Below, piece by piece: positions 49,794 through 58,147 of a DNA stretch of 64,000 nucleotides. Within the stretch, counting starts at the first letter, position 1. Every line of letters begins with the position of its first letter. The position numbers and the translations under genes are program-made. Source of the stretch: Haloferax massiliensis (GTDB taxonomy: Archaea; Halobacteriota; Halobacteria; Halobacteriales; Haloferacaceae); assembly GCF_001368915.1 (NCBI RefSeq), contig NZ_CSTE01000002.1:1337737-1401736 (forward strand), given 5' to 3'. A model generated the notes under the pieces. The model searched no databases and was not told where the DNA came from. It saw nothing but the letters and a program-made list of their open reading frames with translations.

Positions 49794-49809
49794 CCTCTAC
49801 ATATAGAGG
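49794..49809. promoter_or_regulatory. Palindrome CCTCTA-CATA-TAGAGG
   Basis: Six-base perfect arms around CATA, about 90 nt before ppa and 235 nt before the PadR start. Possible regulator site or alternative promoter element. Confidence 0.35.
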
Positions 49810-49896
49810 GGTTCAAAGTGGCCGACGAGACCCGGATAGCAGCGATACGAGACCAATCCCGAAAGGACTTTTGCCCGCATCGAGGATGGGTTCGGT

Positions 49897-50430
49897 ATGG
49901 TGAACCTCTGGGAAGACATGGAGACCGGCCCCGACGCGCCGGACGAAATCTACGCAGTCGTCGAGTGCCTCAAAGGCGAGCGCAACAAGTACGAGTACGA
50001 CAAGGACATCCCCGGCGTCGTCCTCGACCGCGTGCTCCACTCCAACGTCCACTACCCGTCGGACTACGGCTTCATGCCGCAGACGTACTACGACGACGAG
50101 GACCCCTTCGACGTGCTCGTCCTCGTCGAGGACCAGACGTTCCCCGGCTGCGTCATCGAGGCCCGCCCGGTCGCGCTCATGAAGATGGATGACGACGGCG
50201 AGCAGGACGACAAGGTCATCGCCGTCCCCATCGAGGACCCCCGCTACGACCACATCGAGGACCTCGAAGACATCCCCCAGCAGACGCTCGACGAGATCGA
50301 CGAGTTCTTCGCGACCTACAAGAACCTCGAAGCCGGCAAGGAAGTCGAGACGCTGGGCTGGGAGGACAAGCAGGCCGCCAAGGACGCCATCGAACACGCG
50401 ATGGACCTCTACGAAGAGAACTTCGCGTAA
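49897..50430 (+). CDS. ppa: Inorganic pyrophosphatase (class A)
   Basis: 177 residues. Splits pyrophosphate from biosynthesis into phosphate with Mg2+. Conserved: VVECLKGERNKYEYDKD (KxxxxKYE region), LHSNVHYPSDYGFMPQTYYDDEDPFDVLVLV with the DxDPxD metal site near residue 65, and VALMKMDDDGEQDDKVIAVP (second DxxxDxK). The C-terminal helix contains KEVETLGWEDKQAAKDAIEHAM. Length and motif order match the hexameric soluble enzyme. Highly expressed housekeeping gene, with a T6 terminator 17 nt after the stop. Confidence 0.96.
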   Translation: MVNLWEDMETGPDAPDEIYAVVECLKGERNKYEYDKDIPGVVLDRVLHSNVHYPSDYGFMPQTYYDDEDPFDVLVLVEDQTFPGCVIEARPVALMKMDDDGEQDDKVIAVPIEDPRYDHIEDLEDIPQQTLDEIDEFFATYKNLEAGKEVETLGWEDKQAAKDAIEHAMDLYEENFA

Positions 50431-50446
50431 GCGACGTTACCGCGCG

Positions 50447-50452
50447 TTTTTT
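50447..50452 (+). terminator. T6 terminator of ppa
   Basis: TTTTTT 17 nt after the ppa stop, in a GC-rich context. Confidence 0.5.
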
Positions 50453-50637
50453 CCGCGCCGCCTTCGACCGCGAGCCGCCGCGCCCGTCCGCGGCGGCACT
50501 CCCCCGAAGAATCGTCCGAACGGGAGACCGACCGCCGTCGTCGCCACAGATACCCGACAGTTATCGCTGACGCGCCCGCCGATAAATTATGCGCATGGGT
50601 AATCTTTAGTCCCTCTGTCCGGTAGCTTGAGACACGT

Positions 50638-50754
50638 ATGGCAGCCAAGCAACCCCGCCTCGGGCTTCAGCACCCGACCGTCGTCCCCACGAACTTCACG
50701 CCCGCCGACGAGGCGGACGAAGACGCCGAGGAATCGTCCTCCGAAGACGCGTAA
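50638..50754 (+). CDS. 38-aa acidic small protein (hypothetical)
   Basis: MAAKQPRLGLQHPTVVPTNF starts the reading frame, followed by TPADEADEDAEESSSEDA and a stop at 50752. Codons have GC-rich third positions, and the start has a TATA-like AATCTTTAG at 50601-50609, about 32 nt upstream, in an otherwise promoter-like AT-rich stretch. The N-terminal half is compact and possibly structured; the tail is very acidic. I do not know a homologue. It could be a micro-protein gene or the leader of a longer transcript. Confidence 0.5.
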   Translation: MAAKQPRLGLQHPTVVPTNFTPADEADEDAEESSSEDA

Positions 50755-50953
50755 TCCCGTATTTCTCGCGCGACGACCGTCGAGAGCGACGGCGTTGGCC
50801 GCGCCGCCGCCGCACCACTTCCGTCTCCTGAAACGGACAATTCGGGGAGCTGAACCGGCGACGGTGCGGATTCGACCCCTAATCAAGAGGTGCGCCAACA
50901 CACCACGTTCATGAGGGAACCCCTTTTTATCTCGCCGCTGTAAGGCGTTGGTA

Positions 50954-51850
50954 ATGCCTATCTGCGACGTGTGCGGCAAAGACGAGAGTCTGCCGTACCG
51001 CTGTTCGCGGTGTGGCGGGACGTTCTGTTCCGAACACCGCCTCCCCGAGAACCACGACTGCGCGGGGCTCTCCGACTGGGACGACCCCGCCGGCGTCTTC
51101 GATAGCTCCTTCGACGATTCGGTGAACAATCAGGGCGGCCGCGGCGGGGGACTGCTCAGCTCGCTCACGGGCGCCGGCGGCGTGTTAGGCTACTTCCGCG
51201 GGAACGTCTCCTACCTGTTCCTCGCGCTGATGTGGCTCACGTTCTTCTCGCAGCTCGTCTTGGAGCAGTTCCTCGGCTTCCGCTCGCTCTCGATTAGCGC
51301 CTTCTACCTCACCACGTCCCACCCCGAGTACGTCTGGACGTGGGTCACCTCGATATTCGCCCACGGCGGCTTCTACCACATCGTCGGCAACTCCATCGTG
51401 CTGTTCTTCTTCGGCCCGCTGGTGGAGCGCTACGTCGGGTCGCGGAAGTTCGCGGCGCTGTTCCTCGTCAGCGGGATGCTCGCCGGGCTCGCACAGATCG
51501 GCTCGTCGCTGGTGTTGTCGCCGGGTATCCCGTCCGGAGTCGTCGGCGCGAGCGGGGCCATCATGGCCGTCCTCGGCGTCCTGACGGTCCTCAACCCGGG
51601 GCTCCGCATCTATCTGTACTTCATCATTCCCGTCCCGCTTTGGCTGTTCACGCTCGGGTTCGCCGGTATCTCGGTGTTCTTCTTCCTCAGTCCGGGGGCC
51701 GGTGGCGGCATCGCCCACTTCGCGCACCTCATCGGCCTCGTCATCGGCCTCGCCTACGGCCAGCGCGTGAAGGGCCAACGGAAGGTCCCCTCGCAGCTCT
51801 CGCTCGGCGGGCGCGGCCCCGGTGGTCCCGGCGGCCCCGGCCGGTTCTGA
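50954..51850 (+). CDS. Rhomboid intramembrane serine protease with AN1 zinc finger (RhoII-like)
   Basis: 298 residues from ATG 50954. The N-terminal 40 residues form an AN1-type zinc finger: CDVCGKDESLPYRCSRCGGTFCSEHRLPENHDC. A linker is followed by a six-helix rhomboid core: FAHGGFYHIVGNSIVLFFFG (His/Asn in helix 2), the catalytic Ser in VVGASGAIM near residue 200 and catalytic His in GIAHFAHLIGLVIG. Ends in a Gly/Pro-rich tail. The AN1-rhomboid fusion corresponds to H. volcanii RhoII, whose loss alters S-layer N-glycosylation (memory). It cleaves membrane proteins within the bilayer. It is followed 1 nt later by the endonuclease V gene. Confidence 0.93.
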   Translation: MPICDVCGKDESLPYRCSRCGGTFCSEHRLPENHDCAGLSDWDDPAGVFDSSFDDSVNNQGGRGGGLLSSLTGAGGVLGYFRGNVSYLFLALMWLTFFSQLVLEQFLGFRSLSISAFYLTTSHPEYVWTWVTSIFAHGGFYHIVGNSIVLFFFGPLVERYVGSRKFAALFLVSGMLAGLAQIGSSLVLSPGIPSGVVGASGAIMAVLGVLTVLNPGLRIYLYFIIPVPLWLFTLGFAGISVFFFLSPGAGGGIAHFAHLIGLVIGLAYGQRVKGQRKVPSQLSLGGRGPGGPGGPGRF

Positions 51851-51851
51851 G

Positions 51852-52682
51852 ATGCGCCCGGTCCGCTCCGACCTCGCGCCCCGTCCCGGGCTCTCGCGCG
51901 ACGAGATGGAGTCACTCCAGCGCCGCGTCGCCGAGGCCGCCGTCTTCGAAGACGACCTCCCGTTCGACCCGGCGCGCGTCTCGCTCGACAGCCCGGAAAC
52001 GGGGAATCAGACGCTCACGGCGGCGACGGGGGTCGACGGCGACGCCGACACCGACTCGCAACCGCCGCTCGTCGCCGGCATCGACCAGTCGTTTCTGGAC
52101 GACCGCGCGCTGAGCGCCGTCGTCGTCCTCCGCGGCGGCGAGGTGGTCGAGCGCGTCCACGCCGTCTCGGAGCTCGACCTTCCCTACATCCCCGGCCTGC
52201 TCTCGTTCCGCGAGGGCGGCCCCATCCTCGACGCGCTCGCCGAACTCGACTGCGACCCCGACCTGCTCGTCTTCGACGGTTCGGGCCGCATCCACTTCCG
52301 GCAGGCCGGCCTCGCCACCCACCTCGGCGTCGTCTGCGACGCGCCGAGCATCGGCGTCGCCAAGTCGCTGCTCTGCGGGACGCCGGACGAGGACGTGGAC
52401 GGCCGACCGGAGGGGTGGCGAACCCCGATTCGCGCCGACGACTCGGTCGACCCCGTCGGCGGCCACCCCGCTGGCCCGGAGACGACTATCGGCTACGCCT
52501 TCCAGTCGCGGCAGTACGACTCGCGGCCGATTATCAACCCGCTGTACGTCAGTCCCGGCCACCGACTCGCGGCGGCGACGGCCGTCGACCTCGTCTCCCG
52601 GCTGTCGGGGTCGTACAAGCTCCCCGAACCGACCCGGCTGGCCGACGCCTACGCCGACGAGGCGAAGGCCCAGTACGAGTGA
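51852..52682 (+). CDS. nfi: Endonuclease V
   Basis: 276 residues from ATG 51852, one base after the rhomboid stop. Cleaves DNA (or RNA) near deoxyinosine. Catalytic-core segments: LVAGIDQSFLDDRALSAVVVLRGGEVVERV (first Asp; the usual GVDxS(Y/F)), LDLPYIPGLLSFREGGPILDALAEL, LLVFDGSGRIHFRQAGLATHLGVVCDAPSIGVAKSLL (second Asp with GxGxxHPRxxGLASHLG-like) and YVSPGHRLAAATAVDLV. An acidic linker is inserted early (TGVDGDADTDSQPP). The N-terminus has a haloarchaea-specific extension. Confidence 0.93.
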   Translation: MRPVRSDLAPRPGLSRDEMESLQRRVAEAAVFEDDLPFDPARVSLDSPETGNQTLTAATGVDGDADTDSQPPLVAGIDQSFLDDRALSAVVVLRGGEVVERVHAVSELDLPYIPGLLSFREGGPILDALAELDCDPDLLVFDGSGRIHFRQAGLATHLGVVCDAPSIGVAKSLLCGTPDEDVDGRPEGWRTPIRADDSVDPVGGHPAGPETTIGYAFQSRQYDSRPIINPLYVSPGHRLAAATAVDLVSRLSGSYKLPEPTRLADAYADEAKAQYE

Positions 52683-52733
52683 GGGCGAATTCGACCGGCG
52701 TTCCCCGTCCGGCCTCGTGGCGAACCGCCTACA

Positions 52734-52740
52734 CTTAACA
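52734..52740 (+). promoter_or_regulatory. TATA-like box of the SDR gene
   Basis: CTTAACA centred about 26 nt before the GTG at 52763, supporting that start as leaderless. Confidence 0.45.
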
Positions 52741-52762
52741 GCGCACGGTCCGACCTACCGAC

Positions 52763-53608
52763 GTGCATCAAAAGACGGTCCTCATCACCGGTTGCTCCTC
52801 GGGAATCGGGCGCGCGACGGCGCTCGACTTCCTCGACGAGGAGTGGGAGGTCTACGCCACCGCCCGGAACCCGGCCGACATCGAGACGCTGGGGGAACGC
52901 GGCGCGAACATCGCGACGCTCGACGTGACCGACCAGGGGGACGTCGACCGCGTCGTCGACCGCATCGCCGACGAGCAGGGCCGCATCGACTGCCTCGTCA
53001 ACAACGCCGGCTACGGCCAGATGGCCCCCGTCGAGGACGTGCCGACCGAGAAGGTCCACGACCAGTTCGACGTGAACGTCTACGGCCCACACCGGCTCAT
53101 CCGCGCCGTGTTACCCCACATGCGCTCGCAGGGCGACGGCACCATCGTCAACGTCTCCAGCGTCGTCGGCCGCGTCGCCTTCCCCGGCACCGGCGTCTAC
53201 GCCGGCTCGAAGTTCGCCCTCGAAGCGATGACCGACGCGCTCCGCACCGAGGTCGAGGAGTACGGTATCGACGCCGTCCTCATCGAACCGGGGCCGGTCG
53301 AGACGCAGTTCTCGAACCGCGTCGAGACCGAGGTCAACGGAAACGGCGAGGACGCCGACGGCCTCGACCGCTCGGGCGCGTACGAGAAACTCTACAAGCT
53401 GTTCGACGACTCGCAGGCGCTCGGCGGGAGCGGTCCCGGCGCGATTCCGCCCGAACGGGTCGCAGAAGACATCGTCGACGCCGCGAGTTCGACCAAGCCG
53501 CGGGCGCGCTACCAGCCCGGCACCGTCGCCCGCGTCGGCGTCCTCGCCCGGTTCCTGCCCGACGCGTGGCGCGACGCGCTCTACGGCTTCGCCCGCAAAC
53601 TCCCCTGA
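52763..53608 (+). CDS. Short-chain dehydrogenase/reductase
   Basis: 281 residues from a GTG at 52763. Classical SDR: VLITGCSSGIGRATALDFL (TGxxxGxG), CLVNNAGYGQMAPVEDV (NNAG), IVNVSSVVGRVAFPGTGVYAGSKFALEAM with catalytic Ser, Tyr and Lys in YxxxK, and IEPGPVETQF. The C-terminal 80 residues with LARFLPDAWRDALYGFARKLP resemble retinol-dehydrogenase-like SDRs with a membrane-associated end. Uses NAD(P)H; the substrate is unknown. It stands alone, convergent to the Get3/ArsA gene. Confidence 0.9.
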   Translation: MHQKTVLITGCSSGIGRATALDFLDEEWEVYATARNPADIETLGERGANIATLDVTDQGDVDRVVDRIADEQGRIDCLVNNAGYGQMAPVEDVPTEKVHDQFDVNVYGPHRLIRAVLPHMRSQGDGTIVNVSSVVGRVAFPGTGVYAGSKFALEAMTDALRTEVEEYGIDAVLIEPGPVETQFSNRVETEVNGNGEDADGLDRSGAYEKLYKLFDDSQALGGSGPGAIPPERVAEDIVDAASSTKPRARYQPGTVARVGVLARFLPDAWRDALYGFARKLP

Positions 53609-53645
53609 GACGCGCCGTCTATCCGCGTCGCCGGCCCGCTCGACG

Positions 53646-54866
53646 CTAGTCGAGACAGGTCGCGACGACCCGAAGGGCATCTTCGCCCTGTACCTGTTCT
53701 GCGAGCAGTGGCACCCGCTTTACGTCGCGGCCGCGGAAGAGATTCGTCGCCGAGCGGAGCGCGTCCTGTTGGACCTGCCAGCGCCGCTGACAGAAGCCGC
53801 AGTTCTCCAAGTCGGGCGACTCTATCCACTCGGGGTCCACGTTTGCCACGTCCTCGACGGACTCCATGACGCGGTTGACGACGAGCGTCTGGACGGGGAT
53901 TTCGAACTCGTCGAGCCGCGAGACGAGCCGCTTGGACTCCACGACGCTCATCTCCTCGGGAATCATGACGACCCGGAAGTCGGTCCGCGTCGGGTCGCGG
54001 AGCACCGCTCGCAGGCGCTCGATGCGCTCGCGGAGGTCGTCGAGGTCCGCCATCCCGGCCTGCGGGTCGTCGGGGCCGCCGCCGAACATCCCCTTGAGGT
54101 TGTCCATCATGCCGGAGAAGCGCTGGCGCATGCGGGCGATGCGACCGAGCATGGAGTCCATCAGCTCGGGGAGTTCGAGCAGGCGGAGCGTGTGGCCCGT
54201 GGGCGCGGTGTCGACGACGACGCGGTCGAACCGCGGGTCGTCCATGTATTCGAGGAGCTGTTGCATCGCCGCGGCCTCGTCCGCGCCGGGCATCGGGCCG
54301 CCCATTCCCATCGGCCCGTCGCCGCCGAGGAGGTCCTCGAAGCCGCCCATTCCCCCGCCCATACCGCCGAACGGCGAGTCCGCGTCGCCGCCGGCGAAGG
54401 GGTTGTCGTCGTCGTACTCGCCGGTCTCGAAGTCGGTCTCGTCGTCGAACTCCTCGCCCGAGCCGTCGCCGCCGGCGAACGGCCCGTCCATGACCGCGTC
54501 GGGGTCGATTTCGGCCGCGTAGAGGGGAATCTCCTCGCGAATCCGAGTCGGCTTGTCGGGGACCGGCACGCCGAGCGTGTCGGAAAGAGAGTGCGCGGGG
54601 TCCGTAGAGACGACGAGCGTCGCGGTGCCGTCGGCCGCGCTGGCGAGCGCCGTCGCCGCGGCCATCGTGGTCTTCCCGACACCGCCCTTGCCGCCGTAGA
54701 GGACGTAGTCGGGCGCGTCGATGCCATCGGGGAGGCCCTCGGTGTCGGTCGAGGTTACCTCGTCGGGGTCGGTGACTTCCACCTCGATTTCGGCCGGCCC
54801 GTCGTCGCCGGCGTCGTCGTCTTCGTCGGCGTCGGGTCGCTCCGTCGGCTCAACGTCGATGTCCAT
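53646..54866 (-). CDS. Get3/ArsA-family ATPase
   Basis: 406 residues from ATG 54866. A very acidic N-terminus of about 50 residues precedes the deviant P-loop LYGGKGGVGKTTMAAATALA. Then VVSTDPAHSLSDTLG (switch I) and, after a Gly/Met-rich insert (about residues 170-195, GGMGGGMGGFEDLLGGDGP), FDRVVVDTAPTGHTLRLLELPELM (switch II, DTAPTGHTLR). Near the C-terminus CGFCQRR provides the CxxC of Get3 homologues. A single ATPase half, so Get3/TRC40-like rather than the arsenite pump's double ArsA. A role in tail-anchored protein handling or metal resistance is inferred from family. Confidence 0.9.
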   Translation of the reverse strand: MDIDVEPTERPDADEDDDAGDDGPAEIEVEVTDPDEVTSTDTEGLPDGIDAPDYVLYGGKGGVGKTTMAAATALASAADGTATLVVSTDPAHSLSDTLGVPVPDKPTRIREEIPLYAAEIDPDAVMDGPFAGGDGSGEEFDDETDFETGEYDDDNPFAGGDADSPFGGMGGGMGGFEDLLGGDGPMGMGGPMPGADEAAAMQQLLEYMDDPRFDRVVVDTAPTGHTLRLLELPELMDSMLGRIARMRQRFSGMMDNLKGMFGGGPDDPQAGMADLDDLRERIERLRAVLRDPTRTDFRVVMIPEEMSVVESKRLVSRLDEFEIPVQTLVVNRVMESVEDVANVDPEWIESPDLENCGFCQRRWQVQQDALRSATNLFRGRDVKRVPLLAEQVQGEDALRVVATCLD

Positions 54867-55034
54867 GTCGGACCCGACACCGCGGGGCTTTGTGTACTTC
54901 TCGGTCTCGGAACCGCCGGTGGACTTTTGCCCGGTCGCGTCGGTGCCGACCGCGACCCAGCCCGACCCGACCCGACCGCCATCGCTGTTTCCCGCTCCAG
55001 ACCGCTTTTGTCCCGACCGCCCGTGGTCGGTCGT

Positions 55035-55559
55035 ATGCGCGAGTTCGCATCCGACCCGCCCGAGGAGGTCCGCGTCGGCGACACCCTCCGCGAGGCGGGC
55101 CACACCGTCGCCGTCGCGGAGTCCTGTACCGGCGGCCTCATCGGGTCGCTGCTGACCGACGTCCCCGGCTCCAGCGACTACTTCGATCGCTCGCTGGTCA
55201 CCTACTCCTACGACGCAAAGCGCCACGAACTGGCGGTGTCGCGGGAGTCGCTGGACGAACACGGAGCCGTCTCCGAGCCGGTCGCCCGCGAGATGGCCGC
55301 CGGCGTCCGCGACGTGGCCGACGCGACGTGGGGGCTGGCGACGACGGGCATCGCCGGACCGGAGGGCGGCCTGCCCGGCAAGCCGGTCGGCACCGTCTTC
55401 GTCGGCGTCGCCTTCGCCGCGCCGTGGGGGTCCGGCGACTCCTACGCTCGCGTCGAGCGCTTCGAGTACGACGGGTCGCGGACGCAGGTGAAAGAACAGA
55501 TCGCGCGCGGGGCGCTGGCGCTCCTCCGCGGGGAAATCGAGTCCGTGACGACCGACTGA
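55035..55559 (+). CDS. CinA C-terminal domain protein (nicotinamide-nucleotide amidohydrolase type)
   Basis: 174 residues from ATG 55035. Single-domain CinA_C: VGDTLREAGHTVAVAESCTGGLIGSLLTDVPGSSDYFDRSLVTYSYDAKRHELAV, with the AESCTGG active-site loop near residue 29, and ADATWGLATTGIAGPEGGLPGKPVGTVFVGVA further on. The family deamidates NMN to NaMN in the pyridine-nucleotide cycle. The N-terminal molybdopterin-binding-like domain of full CinA is absent, as in many archaea. It diverges from the Get3-like gene. Confidence 0.9.
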   Translation: MREFASDPPEEVRVGDTLREAGHTVAVAESCTGGLIGSLLTDVPGSSDYFDRSLVTYSYDAKRHELAVSRESLDEHGAVSEPVAREMAAGVRDVADATWGLATTGIAGPEGGLPGKPVGTVFVGVAFAAPWGSGDSYARVERFEYDGSRTQVKEQIARGALALLRGEIESVTTD

Positions 55560-55629
55560 GTCGTCCGGCGGGCCGCCGTCGGTCGGTTCCGTGGGAAAGC
55601 TTTGTATCCCGGCGGACCAGTCTGCATCC

Positions 55630-56154
55630 ATGAACAAGAAGGGACACGTGCTCAACGCCATCCTGTTGGCGCTCGGGCTCGGCGTCATCCTCACCGTGGA
55701 CCCCCGGTCGTTCGAACCGACGGCCGACTCGGCGTTCCTCCTCGCCCAGAAGATCGGTCAGCTGTCGCTTCCGGTCGTGCTCGGCGCGCTGTTTCCCGAC
55801 GTCGACACCGCCTTCGGAAAGCACCGAAAGACGCTCCACAACCTCCCGGTGTTGGCGATATTCCTCGTGTTCCCGCTCGTCTTCGGCAACCTCCAGTTCG
55901 TCTGGATCGGCGTCGCCACCCACTACGTCCTCGACATGGTCGGCTCGAAGCGCGGCATCGCGCTGTTCTACCCGCTTTCGCCGCAGGAGTACGACCTGCC
56001 GACCGGCGTGGCGACGAGTTCGAAACACGCCGACGCGGTGACCGTCGTCGTCACGGTGGCCGAACTCGGCGTCCTCGCCGGCGTCCACTACTACCTCTTT
56101 TCGCTCGATGTGTCGCTGGCTGACGCCGCGGCGTCGTTCAGCGCGGTGCTCTGA
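55630..56154 (+). CDS. Membrane-bound metal-dependent hydrolase (DUF457/YdjM-like)
   Basis: 174 residues from ATG 55630. Four to five membrane segments, with conserved polar clusters: NKKGHVLNAILLALGLG (His), LGALFPDVDTAFGKHRKTLHNLPVLAIFLVF (DxDxxxxxHRxxxHN) and VATHYVLDMVGSKRG. These His/Asp sets are typical of the YdjM/DUF457 family, regarded as membrane metal-dependent hydrolases; the substrate is not known. It is separated by 70 nt from the CinA-like gene on the same strand. Confidence 0.85.
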   Translation: MNKKGHVLNAILLALGLGVILTVDPRSFEPTADSAFLLAQKIGQLSLPVVLGALFPDVDTAFGKHRKTLHNLPVLAIFLVFPLVFGNLQFVWIGVATHYVLDMVGSKRGIALFYPLSPQEYDLPTGVATSSKHADAVTVVVTVAELGVLAGVHYYLFSLDVSLADAAASFSAVL

Positions 56155-56179
56155 GGGCGCTTCAGACGGGACCGAAAAA

Positions 56180-56944
56180 TCAGTAGACGCTCACGCCGTC
56201 GAACCGGCCGTCGTAGGCGATGTGGCTCGGGTGCGTCGGCTCCATCCCCGAAAGCAGGAGTCGGTCGATTTTCCCCCACGAGTTCTCGTAGCCGAGGTGG
56301 GCGAACTCGACCGCGCCGCGGAGCGCGTGGGAGACCCCGGCGCGGCGGACGACCCGGCGGTCTGCTCCCTCGCGGAGCGCGGCGACGAGGTCGGCCTCGA
56401 AGTCGATGTCGCGGTCGAACTCGGTCCACGCCTCGCCGACGCTCCCGTGGAGATGGGCGTAGGACGACGCGAACCCCGGCAGCCCCGTCTCGCGGGCGAT
56501 GTCGCGGGCGCGGCGGTTGTCCCGCGGGAGGGCCTTCGTGTTGTACGTCTCGACGGCGTCGATGTCGTCGCGGCGGGCGGCCACGTCCTCGGCGGTGAGG
56601 CTCACCGTCAGGAACTCGGGGTGGGGGACGAGCGTCGCCGCGCCCTGCCGGTCGAACTCCGCGAAGGCCCCGTCGAGGGTGATGAAGTCGGGGACGGGGT
56701 CGGAGAGGCCGACCGCGAGGACGTGTTTCCGGTCGCGCCACGACCCCGTGAACACCTCGCGGGCGGGGACGACGAGCAGGTCGTCGTCGGAAAAGCGCGC
56801 CGCGCGGGCGCGAACGTCGGGCAGGCGGACGAAGTGCGGCGCGTAGACGAGCACGTCGATGCCGCGGGCTTTCGCGCGAGAGACGACCCGCTCGTCGAGA
56901 ATCTTCACGTGCATATCGACCCGCGTCGTCGTGGTCGCGCTCAC
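56180..56944 (-). CDS. PHP-domain metal-dependent phosphoesterase-like protein
   Basis: 254 residues. PHP fold: TRVDMHVKILDERVVSRAKARGIDVLVYAPHFVRLP (family start HxHxxxS here reads DMHVKI), LLVVPAREVFTGSWRDRKHVLAVG, LVPHPEFLTVSL (His), DAVETYNTKALPRDNRRARDIARETGLPGFASSYAHL (ExxN and SDAH-like). Several canonical metal ligands are changed, so catalysis may differ. It is convergent to the DUF457 gene. It is distinct from the PHP domain in polX, and its function is unknown. Confidence 0.85.
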   Translation of the reverse strand: MSATTTTRVDMHVKILDERVVSRAKARGIDVLVYAPHFVRLPDVRARAARFSDDDLLVVPAREVFTGSWRDRKHVLAVGLSDPVPDFITLDGAFAEFDRQGAATLVPHPEFLTVSLTAEDVAARRDDIDAVETYNTKALPRDNRRARDIARETGLPGFASSYAHLHGSVGEAWTEFDRDIDFEADLVAALREGADRRVVRRAGVSHALRGAVEFAHLGYENSWGKIDRLLLSGMEPTHPSHIAYDGRFDGVSVY

Positions 56945-57042
56945 ACGATACGGTCGGGTCAGCGACCAGTTAGTGGTTGCTATTTGTCGAACGCCGGGCG
57001 GTCGAAGAAACGGTTTTGTGGCTCACGGCCGTCGGAGGGAAC

Positions 57043-57345
57043 ATGTCCCGGTGGAAGTGCGGAATCGAAGGGTGTGACGGTCGGTTCGAAGACGTGGAAA
57101 GCGCGGTCATCCACCAGACGGTGGACCACGAGCGCCACGAGTGCAAGGTGTGCGGGACCGTCGTCCCGGAGGGCTACTTCGCGATTCGTCACGCCTTCGA
57201 CGAGCACACCCGCGCCGAGTTCGTCCGCGCGTACGACGCCGATTCCTCGGCGGTCCGCATCCGCGAAGACGTGAAAGACGCCGTCGAGGCTGACGCTGAC
57301 CTCAACAGCGTCGTCGAGACGCTCCGCGAGCAGGGCGCGCTGTAG
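57043..57345 (+). CDS. Small C2H2/C4-type zinc-finger protein (DUF7565-like)
   Basis: 100 residues from ATG 57043. Two zinc-binding units: CGIEGCDGRFEDVESAVIHQTVDHERH (CxxxxC...H...H) and CKVCGTVVPEGYFAIRHAFDEH (CxxC...H...H), so an archaeal C2H2-like pair. The second half is helical and acidic: RIREDVKDAVEADADLNSVVETLREQG. The predicted role is in nucleic-acid or protein binding. An SD-like GGAGGGA lies 7 nt before the start. It is followed by a 174-nt gap to the convergent spt5 gene. Confidence 0.82.
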   Translation: MSRWKCGIEGCDGRFEDVESAVIHQTVDHERHECKVCGTVVPEGYFAIRHAFDEHTRAEFVRAYDADSSAVRIREDVKDAVEADADLNSVVETLREQGAL

Positions 57346-57519
57346 GGTCACGAGAGACGGGCGGACCGGTCGCGGTGGGACGCGACGCCGGTCGCCGGTC
57401 GCCCGAGACGGCGCTCGTCGGGGACTGTCGGGGGACATGGGAGTCACCGGGGGGCGCACCGCTCGTCGCGCGCGCCGAGTCGAAACTGAGAGAGAAAGAA
57501 CCCTCGTCGGGGCGGACGC

Positions 57520-57972
57520 TTACCGCTCTTCGGAGTCGAGGACGCGAATCTGGTCGCCGCGGACGGTGACCGGAATCGGGACCGTCGCCTCGTACAGTTC
57601 GACGGTGACCTGGTCTTTCGTCTCGTCAATGCGCTGGACGCGCGCCTTCTCGCCTTTGAACGGGCCGGCGATGAGTTCGACGATGTCGCCCTCCGCGATG
57701 CCCTCCACGTCCGGCGTCGGCGACAGGAAGTGCTCGACTTCGGCCATGCTGGAGGTGCCGACCGCGCCGCCGCTCTCGACGAGGCCGCGAGCGTGGGGAA
57801 TCTCTTCGAGGACGCGCGTGACGATGCCGTCGTCGTCGGCCTCGACCATCACGTAGCTCGTCAGCGAGTCGGGCGCGAGGACGGCGTGAATCTCGGCGAA
57901 CTCCTTCGTCGCAATCATGTCCGCGACCGTCTGCTCCTGGCGAGCGGTGGTCTTGACGGCGAAGATGGGCAT
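57520..57972 (-). CDS. spt5: Transcription elongation factor Spt5 (NusG)
   Basis: 150 residues. NGN domain with [20 protein letters not shown] and [26 protein letters not shown], then a C-terminal KOW domain [35 protein letters not shown]. It binds the RNA polymerase clamp together with Spt4 and promotes processive elongation. It starts 1 nt after the secE stop, which is the standard archaeal secE-spt5 pair. The stop is near 57520; the downstream 170 nt hold no gene I can support. Confidence 0.94.
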   Translation of the reverse strand: MPIFAVKTTARQEQTVADMIATKEFAEIHAVLAPDSLTSYVMVEADDDGIVTRVLEEIPHARGLVESGGAVGTSSMAEVEHFLSPTPDVEGIAEGDIVELIAGPFKGEKARVQRIDETKDQVTVELYEATVPIPVTVRGDQIRVLDSEER

Positions 57973-57973
57973 C

Positions 57974-58147
57974 TCAGACTCCTCCGGGGAGGAAGCTCAT
58001 AATCGCGAAGATGATGAAACCGAGCAGTCCGACGAGGAAGATACCCGCGCCGGCGATTTTGGAGATCTGGGAGAACTCCTGCCACGACGGGGTGCTCGCG
58101 AGTTTCAACACGCGAACGTAGCTGTTCAGGTCGTACTTAACGTCCAT
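57974..58147 (-). CDS. secE: Protein translocase subunit SecE/Sss1
   Basis: 57 residues. Reads [20 protein letters not shown], then [36 protein letters not shown]. The amphipathic helix with the PSWxEF motif and the single membrane segment are the SecE/Sss1 signature, the small subunit of the SecYE translocon in the cytoplasmic membrane. A T-rich element (AGAAAAAG on the minus strand, 58171-58178) may be its own TATA box. It precedes spt5 by 1 nt and follows ftsZ1 on the same strand by 210 nt. Confidence 0.92.
   Translation of the reverse strand: MDVKYDLNSYVRVLKLASTPSWQEFSQISKIAGAGIFLVGLLGFIIFAIMSFLPGGV

Larger units (their letters stand above)
49562..49896. other. Intergenic region (335 nt) between PadR and ppa genes
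   Basis: Relatively AT-rich. Holds the PadR TATA box, several scattered TATA-like words, the palindrome CCTCTA-CATA-TAGAGG (49794-49809), and a T-rich word (ACTTTTG, 49867-49873) about 27 nt before the ppa ATG. No credible ORF. Confidence 0.55.
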
